DNA of 64,000 nt. Origin: Curtobacterium sp. 458. Lineage in GTDB: Bacteria > Actinomycetota > Actinomycetes > Actinomycetales > Microbacteriaceae. The stretch spans positions 694,072-758,071 of the forward strand of contig NZ_CP129104.1 in the NCBI RefSeq assembly GCF_030406605.1, read 5' to 3'. Each line of letters opens with the position of its first letter. The first letter of the stretch is position 1. The position numbers and the translations under genes are program-made. Positions 7,710-16,122 of the stretch are shown one piece after another. The notes beneath the pieces were generated by a model. It saw only the letters and a list, made by a program, of their open reading frames with translations. It did no database searches and had not been told where the DNA came from.

Positions 7710-9198
7710 GCGGTCCATCCTGCCGGTTCGGGATCACCCGGAGCGCGATGACCGCGGCGACCGCGAGCATCACCGCCGCGCACACCGACGCGAGCTGCAT
7801 GCCACCGGTGAAGGCCTCACGGGCGTGCACGAGGAGCAGCGACGCGGGGTCGAGGGCCTGCGCAGCGCTCGCGAGGGACTCCCGGACCGCCGACGGGGCG
7901 TCGGGGTCGAGCGCACCGCGGTAGAAGGCGGTCTGCAGCGAGCCCAGCACCGCGATGCCCAGCGCGACGCCGAGTTCGTACCCGGTCTCCGAGATCGCGC
8001 TCGCCGCACCGGCACGCTCGCGGGGCGCTGATGCGACGACGGCGTCGGTCGCGAGCGTCATCGACACCCCGACGCCGAGCCCGACGACCGCGAGGGCGAC
8101 CGCGATCCCGACGTAGGTCGGGAGCCCCTCGGCGAACGCCAGTCCGGCCATGCCGAGCGCCGCCACGGCGAGCCCGAGTCCGATCGACCGCCCCGGGCCG
8201 ACCCGCCGCGCGAGCAGCCCGACCACCGCGATCACCGCGATGGACGCGAGCGTCGCGGGGAGCTCCGCCGCCCCGGCGAGCAGCGGGGTGAAGCCCCGGA
8301 CGAGCTGCAGGTACTGCGAGAAGAAGAACAGCAGGCCACTGAACGCGAAGACCGACAGCGAGTTCGCCACCACGGCCCCGCTGAACGCCGGGATGCGGAA
8401 GAGCTGCAGGTCGATGAGCGGCGTCTCGAGCCGTCGCTGCCGTCGCACGAACCACCAGCCGGCGAGCACGCCGACGACCACCCCGGCGCCGACCGTCCAG
8501 TCGAGACCGTGCCCGGCGAGGTGCTTCACCGCGTACACGATCGGCACGATCGCGAACACCGAGAGCGCGGCGGAGAGCAGGTCGATCGGGTTCCGCGCGC
8601 TCCCCCGCGACTCCGGCAGCAGCACGGCCCCCGCGACCACGATCACCACGATGACGGGCAGGTTGATGAGGAACACCGAGCCCCACCAGAAGTGCTCGAG
8701 CAGCGCACCGCCCACGAGCGGCCCCGCGGCCGCACCGCCCGTCGCACCGGCCGACCAGACGGCGATCGCGGTCGTGCGCTGCCGGGCGTCGCGGAATATT
8801 GTCCGGACCAGCGACAGCGTCGACGGCATGAGCGTCGCGCCCGCGATGCCGAGCAGCGAACGCGCCGCGATGAGCACCTCGGGCGACTGCGCGAACGCCG
8901 CCCCGGCCGACGCGAGGCCGAACGCGACCGACCCGATGAGCAGCAGGCGCTTCCGTCCGATCCGGTCCGCGACGTTGCCCATCGTGACCAGCAGCCCGGC
9001 CAGCGCGAACGAGTAGACGTCGCCGATCCAGAGCAGCTGCGTGGCGCTCGGGCCGAGGTCGGCGGTCAGCGACGGCACCGCGAGCGCGAGGACCGTCCCG
9101 TCGATCGCGAGCAGCACGACCGCGAGGGTCAGGACGCCGAGCGCCGCCCACTCACGCGGCGTGGCTCGGACGGTGGGCACGGAAGAGGTCGCTGTCAC
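7699..9198 (-). CDS. MFS drug-efflux transporter, DHA2/EmrB-QacA type
   Basis: This 499-residue transporter has about 14 membrane segments. The motif-A region reads GNVADRIGRKRLLLIGS, and motif C and other DHA2 features follow (WSAGATGGAAAGPLVGGALLEHFWW). The family exports hydrophobic or cationic toxic compounds in exchange for protons. The start is GTG at 9198; TAGGCT at 9205-9210 is 6 nt upstream with no ribosome site, giving a leaderless transcript. The operator CCGACCAATTGGTCGG abuts this -10. Downstream overlapping genes encode a TetR repressor and a kinase-fold protein. Confidence 0.9.
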   Translation of the reverse strand: MTATSSVPTVRATPREWAALGVLTLAVVLLAIDGTVLALAVPSLTADLGPSATQLLWIGDVYSFALAGLLVTMGNVADRIGRKRLLLIGSVAFGLASAGAAFAQSPEVLIAARSLLGIAGATLMPSTLSLVRTIFRDARQRTTAIAVWSAGATGGAAAGPLVGGALLEHFWWGSVFLINLPVIVVIVVAGAVLLPESRGSARNPIDLLSAALSVFAIVPIVYAVKHLAGHGLDWTVGAGVVVGVLAGWWFVRRQRRLETPLIDLQLFRIPAFSGAVVANSLSVFAFSGLLFFFSQYLQLVRGFTPLLAGAAELPATLASIAVIAVVGLLARRVGPGRSIGLGLAVAALGMAGLAFAEGLPTYVGIAVALAVVGLGVGVSMTLATDAVVASAPRERAGAASAISETGYELGVALGIAVLGSLQTAFYRGALDPDAPSAVRESLASAAQALDPASLLLVHAREAFTGGMQLASVCAAVMLAVAAVIALRVIPNRQDGPHEH

Positions 9199-9211
9199 AC
9201 CGCGAGCCTAA

Positions 9212-9227
9212 CCGACCAATTGGTCGG
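9212..9227. promoter_or_regulatory. Perfect 16-bp operator upstream of MFS operon
   Basis: CCGACCAATTGGTCGG is a perfect palindrome one base upstream of the TAGGCT -10 box (9205-9210, minus strand). Its half-site TTGGTCGG resembles those used by TetR repressors of efflux pumps. The likely ligand-responsive repressor is the TetR encoded as the second gene of this operon. Confidence 0.8.
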
Positions 9228-9263
9228 CAGTACCGACTGCAGAGTCTGCTCGCAGGAGCGGCC

Positions 9264-9296
9264 CGCCGGAGGCGAGTCGTGCCTCCCGGCCGTCAC
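9264..9296. repeat. Partial palindrome element / possible operon terminator
   Basis: GCCGGAGGC (9264-9272) can pair with GCCTCCCGGC (9281-9290), with one bulged base, around a short loop, just beyond the AlkD-like gene stop on the minus strand. The last 20 bases, TCGTGCCTCCCGGCCGTCAC (9277-9296), are identical to 63598-63617 inside the oligopeptide ATPase gene, which marks it as a degenerate member of the interspersed family. Confidence 0.5.
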
Positions 9297-9931
9297 CCGC
9301 GCAAGCGGTCCCGCTCCGTGGGTGGCAGGTGCTCCGTCGCGGTCGCACGCGCGCCGGGCGAGAGCCAGCGACCCTGCCGCTCCAGGAACGCCACGAGCGC
9401 CGGTTCCGACGCGCGCTTCCCGACCTCCCGCAGCACCCAGCCGACCGCGGACTGCACGGTGTCGCCGCGCTCCCGGACGAGCCGGCCCACGATGCCGAGC
9501 GCGACGTCCGCGTCGCCCTGCTTGACGAACGCGAGCGTCGCGACCACCGCGATCCGCCGCACCATCGCCACGTCCGACTTCGCGAGCGCGAAGAGCTGCC
9601 CCGTGGAGCCACTGGCGACGAGGGGTGCGCCGACGAGCTCCTCCGCCGCGAGGTCCACGAGCAGCGGGTCGTCGAACCGCTCGGCCTTCGCCGCCGCGAG
9701 GTACTCCTCGGTCAGCTCGTCGTCCGGACGCTCCCGCATCGCCTGCACGAGCAGCAGCACCGCGACCAGCCGCGCACCCGCGTCCTCGCTCCAGAGCAGC
9801 GCCGAGCGCTCGCCCTCGTCGAGCGCGGCGAACCGTCGCGCGACCCTGCGGGCCGCCGCGACGTCACCGCTCGTGCGCGCGAGCGCCGAGATGACGTCCT
9901 CCGCCGACGAACCGGCCTGGAGACCCGTCAC
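9293..9931 (-). CDS. DNA alkylation repair (AlkD/HEAT-like) protein
   Basis: This 212-residue helical protein resembles the AlkD family of HEAT-repeat DNA glycosylases, with paired helices such as SALLWSEDAGARLVAVLLL and FDDPLLVDLAAEELVG. AlkD proteins excise positively charged alkylated bases, but I cannot confirm the catalytic Trp/Asp set here, so the function is tentative. GTG at 9931 overlaps the TGA of the TSUP permease gene in GTGA; the pair is one operon. Longer upstream frames are shadows of the permease gene. Confidence 0.7.
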   Translation of the reverse strand: MTGLQAGSSAEDVISALARTSGDVAAARRVARRFAALDEGERSALLWSEDAGARLVAVLLLVQAMRERPDDELTEEYLAAAKAERFDDPLLVDLAAEELVGAPLVASGSTGQLFALAKSDVAMVRRIAVVATLAFVKQGDADVALGIVGRLVRERGDTVQSAVGWVLREVGKRASEPALVAFLERQGRWLSPGARATATEHLPPTERDRLRG

Positions 9932-10719
9932 GCGACCTCCCCGTCGGTCGCCTCCGCCGTCGGCCGGGCCCGGCGACCGCGCCGCAGCACGATCACGGCG
10001 ACCACCACGAGGAACGCCGCGAACATCCACGTGCCGACCTGCGGGTCGACGAGTCGGGCGAGCCACGCACCCGCCGGCGAGCACACCGCCGCGGTGGTGC
10101 CCACGGTCAGGCCGACCCGGACGTCCACCGCACGCCGACGGAGGTTCGCGACCGTGCCGGACACCGAGGTCGGGACCATCGTCAGCAGCGACGTCCCCTT
10201 CGCCAGCAGGTCGCCAGCACCGAGGGCGACCTCGAGCCCCGGCACGATGACGACACCACCGCCGACGCCCACGAGCCCGGACAGCACGCCCGACAGCAGA
10301 CCGAGCAGGAGCAACACCAGGGCCTCGACGACGCCGAAGTGCACGTCGCCGCCGCGGGTCGGGACCGTCGAGAAGAGCGACACGAGCACCACCGCGATGA
10401 AGCCCACGAAGATCCACGGCAGTGCGCGGAGCGGGATCGTCCGGAGGAGCCGGGCACCGATCGGCGCACCGACCACGCTGCCGACCGCCAGGGTCAGCGC
10501 TGCGAGCCAGTGCACCTCGCCCTGCACGCCGTAGGTGACCGCGCCGACGACGGCCGCGGGGGCGATCGCCACGAGGGAGGTGGCGGAGGCGCGGCGCTGG
10601 TCCATGCCGAGCACCGCCATGAGCGCCGGGACCACCACGACGCCACCGCCGACGCCGAACAACCCGGAGAGGAGTCCGGCCACGATGCCGATCGCGACGA
10701 GGGCGAGGGTCCGGGGCAT
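9928..10719 (-). CDS. Sulfite exporter TauE/SafE (TSUP) family permease
   Basis: This 263-residue membrane protein shows the internal duplication of the TSUP family: GLLSGLFGVGGGVVVVPAL near residue 15 and GVLSGLVGVGGGVVIVPGL near residue 145, each opening a four-helix half. TSUP proteins move sulfite, sulfoacetate or other small anions; the substrate is not identifiable here. TAGGCT at 10726-10731 lies 6 nt before the ATG with no ribosome site, so the transcript is probably leaderless. It overlaps the AlkD-like gene downstream. Confidence 0.88.
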   Translation of the reverse strand: MPRTLALVAIGIVAGLLSGLFGVGGGVVVVPALMAVLGMDQRRASATSLVAIAPAAVVGAVTYGVQGEVHWLAALTLAVGSVVGAPIGARLLRTIPLRALPWIFVGFIAVVLVSLFSTVPTRGGDVHFGVVEALVLLLLGLLSGVLSGLVGVGGGVVIVPGLEVALGAGDLLAKGTSLLTMVPTSVSGTVANLRRRAVDVRVGLTVGTTAAVCSPAGAWLARLVDPQVGTWMFAAFLVVVAVIVLRRGRRARPTAEATDGEVA

Positions 10720-10768
10720 CGTCCCAGCCTACGGCGCGCGTGAGGTACGCCCGAGGGCCAGGGACGAC

Positions 10769-11869
10769 TCAGTCGCCTCCCCAGCGCCGCGTAGCTGATC
10801 GGATCGCTTCGGCGTGAAGGTAGATGTCGTCCAGCGAGTCGATCGGGTGCTTCGTCTCGACCTTGTTCTCGTCGAACAATCCGAGGTACTTCTGCTTCTT
10901 GCCGTTGAACCACAGCCGGGCGATGGGCTTGCGGTTGTTGTCGTCGAGCAGGACGGCGAAGTACGACTTCTGGTCCCGGTGCGCGATGCGATCCGGCTTC
11001 ACCTCACTGCAGGCGATCGCCTTGACGATCTGGTAGCCCTCGAGCTCCTCCAGCGTCGTCTCGATCTCGGTGTCACGGTCGAGGTCGCCTTCTACGACGG
11101 CCGCACTGGTCACAGCCTCGGCCGGTGCGTCCGCTCCGACGGGCGCGCTGTACGACGCACCGAGCGCCGTCTTGAGACGGTCGTTGACCTGCTCGTTGAG
11201 GAACTGCTTCGACGCCTTGGCGACGAGCGTCGTGAACTGAGCCCGTGCCTCCTGGGTGAAACGGCCGTCGTAGACGCGCGACGCGAAGAGTCGGACGAAG
11301 TCCTCCTCGGGTTCGCGGAACTGCGCAGCGATCGCACGCTTGATGGCGCCGACGTACTTCAGCTCTTCGGCGGCGCTGATGACCGAGTCGAGGTCGAAGA
11401 CGTCCTTCGTCAGCTTGCGGAGCTCGGGGAGCAGCGTCTCGTCGATGTCCGCGAGGTCGAGCACCAGGAACGGACGGTCATCCATCTTGTTCGGGGCGTC
11501 GAGGTCCGTGTAGAAGTTGTAGACCTCGCCGTTCGTCAGGACAGCGATGCGTGCGTTCGTGACGGAGAAGTAGCGGAACAGCTGCGCCGCGTTCTCGATG
11601 GTCAACTGACCTGACGACTTCTTGCACTCGATGAGGATCTGCACCTCGCCGTCGCGCATGATGGCGTAGTCGACCTTCTCGCCGCGCTTCACCCCGACGT
11701 CCGCAGTGAACTCCGGCACAACCTCCAACGGGTTGAACACGTCGTAGCCGAGGATCGTGGAGATGAACGGCATGACGAACGCGTTCTTCGTAGCTTCTTC
11801 TGTCTGGATGGCGTCGCGCTGGTTCTGCACCTTCGTCGCCAGCGCCGCGAGACGCTCTTCGAACTCCAT
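10769..11869 (-). CDS. Solitary HsdR N-terminal (PD-(D/E)xK) nuclease-like protein
   Basis: This 366-residue protein matches the type I restriction HSDR_N domain over its first 170 residues. TEEATKNAFVMPFI supplies the conserved Glu/Lys, KVDYAI contains Asp67, and ILIECKK contains Glu81 and Lys83, together a plausible PD-(D/E)xK site. There is no helicase domain, and no HsdM or HsdS gene lies nearby. A strong GGGGAGG site precedes ATG 11869. Codon use is less GC-biased (Lys, Asn and Ile rich) than in neighbouring genes, suggesting transfer. A defence or nucleic-acid-cleaving role is inferred. Confidence 0.8.
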   Translation of the reverse strand: MEFEERLAALATKVQNQRDAIQTEEATKNAFVMPFISTILGYDVFNPLEVVPEFTADVGVKRGEKVDYAIMRDGEVQILIECKKSSGQLTIENAAQLFRYFSVTNARIAVLTNGEVYNFYTDLDAPNKMDDRPFLVLDLADIDETLLPELRKLTKDVFDLDSVISAAEELKYVGAIKRAIAAQFREPEEDFVRLFASRVYDGRFTQEARAQFTTLVAKASKQFLNEQVNDRLKTALGASYSAPVGADAPAEAVTSAAVVEGDLDRDTEIETTLEELEGYQIVKAIACSEVKPDRIAHRDQKSYFAVLLDDNNRKPIARLWFNGKKQKYLGLFDENKVETKHPIDSLDDIYLHAEAIRSATRRWGGD

Positions 11870-12223
11870 CGTTCCTCCCCTGAGTCGATCCAACGTTAGT
11901 TGAAGACCCGTCATCAATGCGATCGCTCGCGCCCCCACTTCGCGGGCAGCGGCCAAACGACCGCAAGTGGAACATCACACATCGGCATCGTAGGCTGCCG
12001 CGCGTGGCGGCGGTTCGCCGGACGATCGCCCCGGGCAAGGTTGAAGCCCACCACCGGGGCAACGGTGATGGGCTTCGAGTTGCTCTCCGAGTGGAGTGCA
12101 GAGGGACCGCGTACATCCCGAGCGAAACGCTCGGAACCAGCGTACGTGACCTCGGTCACGGACGCACCCCTCGGCACCCCTCCTCCGCGTGTCCGCCGGC
12201 GCTGACACGCGGAGGAGGTCTCG
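11870..12223. other. 354-bp intergenic stretch without a recognised gene
   Basis: This gap lies between the divergently transcribed nuclease gene and the 36-residue peptide gene and is less GC-rich than its surroundings. Open frames across it on both strands lack ribosome sites and sensible composition. It presumably holds the promoters for the two flanking genes. I see no convincing inverted repeat or attachment site. Confidence 0.5.
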
Positions 12224-12334
12224 ATGTCGAAGGACAACGGGTCCGAGCCCAGGCGTCGGGTGTCCTGGTTGCCGGTCGCGAGCTTGCTCGTGGCCGTCGC
12301 CAGGCTCCTGCTCGACGTCTGGCGGAGGGACTGA
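12224..12334 (+). CDS. 36-residue putative membrane peptide
   Basis: The frame MSKDNGSEPRRR continues into VSWLPVASLLVAVARLLLDVW and ends RRD. It has a basic head, a roughly 20-residue hydrophobic or amphipathic helix and a basic tail. A very strong GGAGGAGGT ribosome site lies 6 nt upstream of ATG 12224, and a perfect 12-bp terminator hairpin begins 7 bp after the stop. These flanking signals make it a real short gene although it is below normal calling limits. Function is unknown; its form would suit a small membrane regulator or a type I toxin-like peptide. Confidence 0.65.
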   Translation: MSKDNGSEPRRRVSWLPVASLLVAVARLLLDVWRRD

Positions 12335-12340
12335 GACGGG

Positions 12341-12369
12341 CGGCCCGCACGCATGGAGCGTGCGGGCCG
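12341..12369 (+). terminator. Strong hairpin terminator after the short peptide gene
   Basis: CGGCCCGCACGC (12341-12352) pairs perfectly with GCGTGCGGGCCG (12358-12369) around an ATGGA loop and is followed by TTCCTG. It ends the 36-residue gene and also lies downstream of the convergent lectin-peptidase gene, so it may act in both directions. Confidence 0.75.
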
Positions 12370-12431
12370 TTCCTGCCGGGCGGGGACCGTGCAGGGTCAG
12401 CGTCGAGCGGCGGCGGCGACCGTGCGCCGCG

Positions 12432-13631
12432 TCAGCGGAAGTGCAGGACCGACAGCGGGTCGATGAGGGTGCCGCCGCGCCGAGTCTCGACGTGCACGTG
12501 CGGCCCCGTCGACTGCCCCGTGTTGCCCGACTTCCCGATCATCGTCGAGAGCGACACGATCTGGCCCTTCTTCACCTGGATCGCGCTGAGGTGCGCCGTC
12601 AGGACGGTCACGTTGCCGTAGGTCACGACGACGTAGTTCCCGTACGTGGCGTTGTTGGAGACGGCGGTCGTCACGGTGCCGGTCCCGGACGCGTAGACGG
12701 GCGTGCCGACGGCCACCGGGGAGTCCGTGCCCTGGTGGTACCGCGGGGTGTGGTTCGCCCCGCGGTCGTCGCCGAAGCGTCCGGAGATCTTCGTGCTCGC
12801 GACCGGCCAGCGCAGGCCGGTGACCGGCTTCGTCGACCAGACGCGGGTGTCGCTCTTCCCGTAGAGCACGACGTTGCCGTCGACCTGCACGAGGAGCTGG
12901 CCGCCGCCGTACTTGTAGGTGCGCGTCGACCACTTGGCCGCGTTCGCGGCGGTGTAGACGACGAGGTTGCCGTCGGCCTGCACGGCGGCGTACGCCCCGG
13001 GGTTCCCCGACGTGCCGGACGACCACACCGCCTTGCCGGACACGGACTGCACGAGGTTGCCGTCGGTGCGCATCTCGAGGGTGCGGGTGGCGCTCGCGTC
13101 GGAGCGGAGGGTGGTGCCGCCGAGGATCGTGTACCCGGCGGGGACACGATCCTGGTAGCCCTTCCAGTTGACGATCGGCGTCGCACCGGAGAGCAACGCC
13201 ATCGTGCCGTCGCCGCGGAGGACGAAGGAGGTCGACTGCTTCGTGCCGGCCGACGACCACCGCGTGACCCGCTTGCCGCCGAGGAGCAGGTCGACCGCGC
13301 GGTTCTTGCCGATCTTCACGATCGCGCCGGGCTTGTTCGAGGTCCCCGACGCCCACAGCACGGCGTTGCCGATGCCGTACTCGACGAGGTTGCCGTCACC
13401 CTGCAGGACGAGTCGGAACTGTCCGTTCGGCGAGGTGACCGAGTCACCCGGGTTCAATGTCGTGCCCGCCGGGACGGATCCCTTCCAGACGACGGACGCG
13501 GACGCCGGCGCCGCGGTGCCGACGATGCCGCCGGCGACGACGGCGAGCGTTGCGAGGCCTGCCGCCAGGCGGGAAGCGCGGGCTCGGAACGCCGGACGCG
13601 GACGCGTGGCGGTGGACGGGTTGCTGGTCAT
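12432..13631 (-). CDS. Secreted bulb-type lectin and M23 endopeptidase fusion
   Basis: This 399-residue secreted protein has a signal peptide (cleavage near ASA at residue 46) followed by two bulb-lectin units. Five curculin-type sugar-binding strands are visible: QGDGNLVEY (77-85), a degenerate RGDGTMAL (139-146), RTDGNLVQS (188-196), QADGNLVVY (218-226) and QVDGNVVLY (249-257). A C-terminal M23 domain follows, with His299/Asp303 in HQGTD, His347 in AHLSA and HVH at 378-380, a complete zinc site. Such a protein should bind mannose-like glycans and cut peptidoglycan crosslinks, either on the producer or on rivals. Start ATG 13631 has an AGGGGA site. Confidence 0.88.
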   Translation of the reverse strand: MTSNPSTATRPRPAFRARASRLAAGLATLAVVAGGIVGTAAPASASVVWKGSVPAGTTLNPGDSVTSPNGQFRLVLQGDGNLVEYGIGNAVLWASGTSNKPGAIVKIGKNRAVDLLLGGKRVTRWSSAGTKQSTSFVLRGDGTMALLSGATPIVNWKGYQDRVPAGYTILGGTTLRSDASATRTLEMRTDGNLVQSVSGKAVWSSGTSGNPGAYAAVQADGNLVVYTAANAAKWSTRTYKYGGGQLLVQVDGNVVLYGKSDTRVWSTKPVTGLRWPVASTKISGRFGDDRGANHTPRYHQGTDSPVAVGTPVYASGTGTVTTAVSNNATYGNYVVVTYGNVTVLTAHLSAIQVKKGQIVSLSTMIGKSGNTGQSTGPHVHVETRRGGTLIDPLSVLHFR

Positions 13632-13775
13632 GGTTCCCCTGCTGGTCGGTGCGCCGTGCCCCTGCACGGACTGCGACCCGCCCTGCACGAGTCACCGAAC
13701 GATGGTCGGTGTTCTGCGTTCCTGAGGACAACCCCAGTTCCGGGGGCACGGTGTCGTCGGAGCAGGATGGTGAGC

Positions 13776-15638
13776 ATGCCGACACCGAACCCCGCCTTCG
13801 TCCCGCCCACCTCGACACCGACCCGCCCAGACCTCGCCGGCACGTTCGGAGCGGTCGCGTCCACACACTGGATCGCGACCGCCACGGCCCAGTCGGTGCT
13901 CGAGCGCGGCGGCAACGCGTTCGACGCCGCGGTGGCCGGGGCCTTCGTGCTGCAGGTGGTCGAGCCGCACCTCAACGGCCCCGGCGGTGACCTCACGGCC
14001 GTGTTCGCGCCGGCGGACGACCCGACACCGGTCGTGCTCTGCGGGCAGGGACCGGCGCCGGCGGGCGCGACGCCGGAACACTTCACCGCGGAAGGCCTCG
14101 ACCTCGTCCCCGGCGCCGGCGCCCTCGCGGCCGCGGTGCCCGGGGCGGTGGACGCCTGGCTCCTCCTGCTCCGTGATCGCGGGACGTGGGACCTCGCGGA
14201 CGTCCTGGCCCCGGCGATCGGCTACGCCAGGGACGGTCACCCGGTCACCGCCGGTGTGGTCCGGACGATCACGGCCGTGCAGGACCTGTTCCGCGAGCAC
14301 TGGCCCACGTCGGCTGCGCAGTGGCTGCCGGGAGGCACGGTGCCGGTCCCCGGGGACCTCCTCCGCAACGAGGCACTCGCGTCCGTCTACGAGCGGCTCG
14401 TCGCCGCTGGCGGCGAGCACGCCGGTCGGACGGCCCGCATCGACGCTGCTCGCACCGAGTGGGCGGAGGGCCTGGTCGCGCAGACGATCGACCGCTTCGT
14501 CCGCGAACCGCACCGCCATGCATCGGGCACCGACCACGCCGGCGTGCTGCGGGCGTCGGACCTGCGCGCGTTCCGGGCGACCTACGAGCCGGCGACGACG
14601 GCGGAGTTCCGCGGGTGCACGATCGCGAAGACCGGACCGTGGGGTCAGGGTCCGGCGCTCCTCGAGACCCTCAGACTGCTCGATCCCCTCGACGACGCCC
14701 TGCTCGACCCGTCCACCGAGCTCGGTGCGCACACCGTCGTCGAGGCGCAGAAGCTCGCCCTCGCCGACCGGGAGCTGTTCTACGGCGACGGGGGCGTGCC
14801 CCTCGAGGTCTTGCTCTCGGACGCGTACACCGACGAACGTCGTGCCCTGATCGGCGAGCGCGCCTCGGCAGAGCTGCGTCCGGGGACCGTCCCGGGTGTC
14901 GCGCCCGCCGCGCCGCCCCTCCGGACCGAGTACGACGCCGATGCGGGCGGGAGCGCCGGGGAACCGACCGTCCGGGTCGCCCGTGACGCCGAGCGGGCCG
15001 TCCCGGTGGAAGACCGCGGCGAGCCGTTCGTCGCCCCGACCGGCGAGACTCGGGGAGACACGGTCCACATCGACGTCGTCGACCGGTGGGGCAACATGAT
15101 CAGCGCGACCCCGTCGGGCGGCTGGCTGCAGTCCTCGCCGACCGTCCCCGGTCTCGGGTTCGCCCTCGGGACCCGGCTGCAGATGACCTGGCTCGAGGAA
15201 GGCACCGCCTCGACGCTGACGCCGGGGGAACGACCGCGCACCACCCTCACGCCGACGCTCGTCCTGCGCGACGGTCGACCGGTGGCCGCCCTGGGCTCCC
15301 CCGGCGGCGACCAGCAGGACCAGTGGCAGCTGCTCTTCCTGCTGCGGTGGATCGTCGGCGGCTACTCACCCCAGCAGGCGATCGACGCTCCGGCGCTGCA
15401 CACGACGTCATTCCCGGGCTCCTTCTGGCCGCGGACGTGGGAGCCCGCGGGCCTCGTGGTCGAGGACCGACTCCTGGACGACGTCATCGCGGCGCTGGAG
15501 GCACGCGGCCACGTCGTCACCCGCGCCGGTGACTGGTCGCTGGGCCGCTTGTGCTGTGTCACCCGCGACCCGTCGACCGGCGTCGTGGGAGCAGCCGCGA
15601 ACTCCCGGGGTGCTCAGGGGTACGCGATCGCGCGCTGA
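13776..15638 (+). CDS. Gamma-glutamyltransferase family protein
   Basis: This protein of about 620 residues belongs to the gamma-glutamyltranspeptidase Ntn-hydrolase family. It has THWIATATAQSVLERGGNAFDAA near the start and the nucleophile region GDTVHIDVVDRWGNMISATPSGG, where Thr429 is the expected autocleavage site and catalytic nucleophile. No signal peptide is seen, so it is probably cytosolic and of the YwrD-like branch. The family hydrolyses glutathione and other gamma-glutamyl amides, or acylates. ATG 13767 and GTG 13770 are possible starts two or three codons upstream. Confidence 0.88.
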   Translation: MPTPNPAFVPPTSTPTRPDLAGTFGAVASTHWIATATAQSVLERGGNAFDAAVAGAFVLQVVEPHLNGPGGDLTAVFAPADDPTPVVLCGQGPAPAGATPEHFTAEGLDLVPGAGALAAAVPGAVDAWLLLLRDRGTWDLADVLAPAIGYARDGHPVTAGVVRTITAVQDLFREHWPTSAAQWLPGGTVPVPGDLLRNEALASVYERLVAAGGEHAGRTARIDAARTEWAEGLVAQTIDRFVREPHRHASGTDHAGVLRASDLRAFRATYEPATTAEFRGCTIAKTGPWGQGPALLETLRLLDPLDDALLDPSTELGAHTVVEAQKLALADRELFYGDGGVPLEVLLSDAYTDERRALIGERASAELRPGTVPGVAPAAPPLRTEYDADAGGSAGEPTVRVARDAERAVPVEDRGEPFVAPTGETRGDTVHIDVVDRWGNMISATPSGGWLQSSPTVPGLGFALGTRLQMTWLEEGTASTLTPGERPRTTLTPTLVLRDGRPVAALGSPGGDQQDQWQLLFLLRWIVGGYSPQQAIDAPALHTTSFPGSFWPRTWEPAGLVVEDRLLDDVIAALEARGHVVTRAGDWSLGRLCCVTRDPSTGVVGAAANSRGAQGYAIAR

Positions 15639-15643
15639 CGACG

Positions 15644-15683
15644 GACGGGAGGCACGGTGCCAGCTGGCACCGTGCCTCCCGTC
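15644..15683. repeat. Interspersed palindrome, copy A (perfect 40 nt)
   Basis: GACGGGAGGCACGGTGCCAG (15644-15663) is followed immediately by its exact complement (15664-15683), a 40-nt perfect palindrome. It lies between the convergent glutamyltransferase and a small membrane protein gene, where it would work as a bidirectional terminator. It is the reference copy of a family found seven times in this window. Confidence 0.85.
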
Positions 15684-15698
15684 GGTTTCCGCGCGGGT

Positions 15699-16040
15699 CT
15701 ACCGCCGGGAGACGCGCACCCAGCGCACCACGTTCACGACGGGGTAGGCGAGCGCGAGCGCGGCCACCAGCGCCATCCCGATGGCTCCCGCCCAGACGTC
15801 CGCGGGCCCGGCCAGGATCCGGACGACGACCACGAGGGCGTTGATGCCGATCGCGGCGAGGACGAGCGACGCGACGACCCGCCAGGCGAGCCCCGACCGC
15901 GAGACCGGCTCGACGTCTCCACTGACGAGGCCACGTCCCGGGGCGTCGTACGGGATCCCCATCGTCATGCCACCGTCGGTGGTCCCGTCGCCTGAGCTCC
16001 GCGGCCTGACGGCCTCGGTGTAGTCCGGGTTCGTCGACAT
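15699..16040 (-). CDS. Hypothetical membrane protein with two helices
   Basis: This 113-residue protein begins MSTNPDYTEAVRPRSSGDG and has a polar N-terminus of about 50 residues. Two hydrophobic helices follow (about residues 57-80 and 85-105), with a basic end. I recognise no family. The ATG at 16040 has a GGGGAG ribosome site 6 nt away; an upstream in-frame ATG at 16076 lacks one. It is convergent with the glutamyltransferase across palindrome copy A. Confidence 0.65.
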   Translation of the reverse strand: MSTNPDYTEAVRPRSSGDGTTDGGMTMGIPYDAPGRGLVSGDVEPVSRSGLAWRVVASLVLAAIGINALVVVVRILAGPADVWAGAIGMALVAALALAYPVVNVVRWVRVSRR

Positions 16041-16122
16041 GATCTGCTCCCCACTGCGGAGCAGCCACTGCCCCACGACTCCACGGTAGCCCCGGCGGGA
16101 CCGAGCACACCGGGAGCGTTAC

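Noticed and set aside
11914..12354. Minus-strand 146-codon frame in the gap beside the nuclease gene
   Set aside because: It lacks a ribosome site, overlaps the short peptide gene and its terminator, and resembles no protein.
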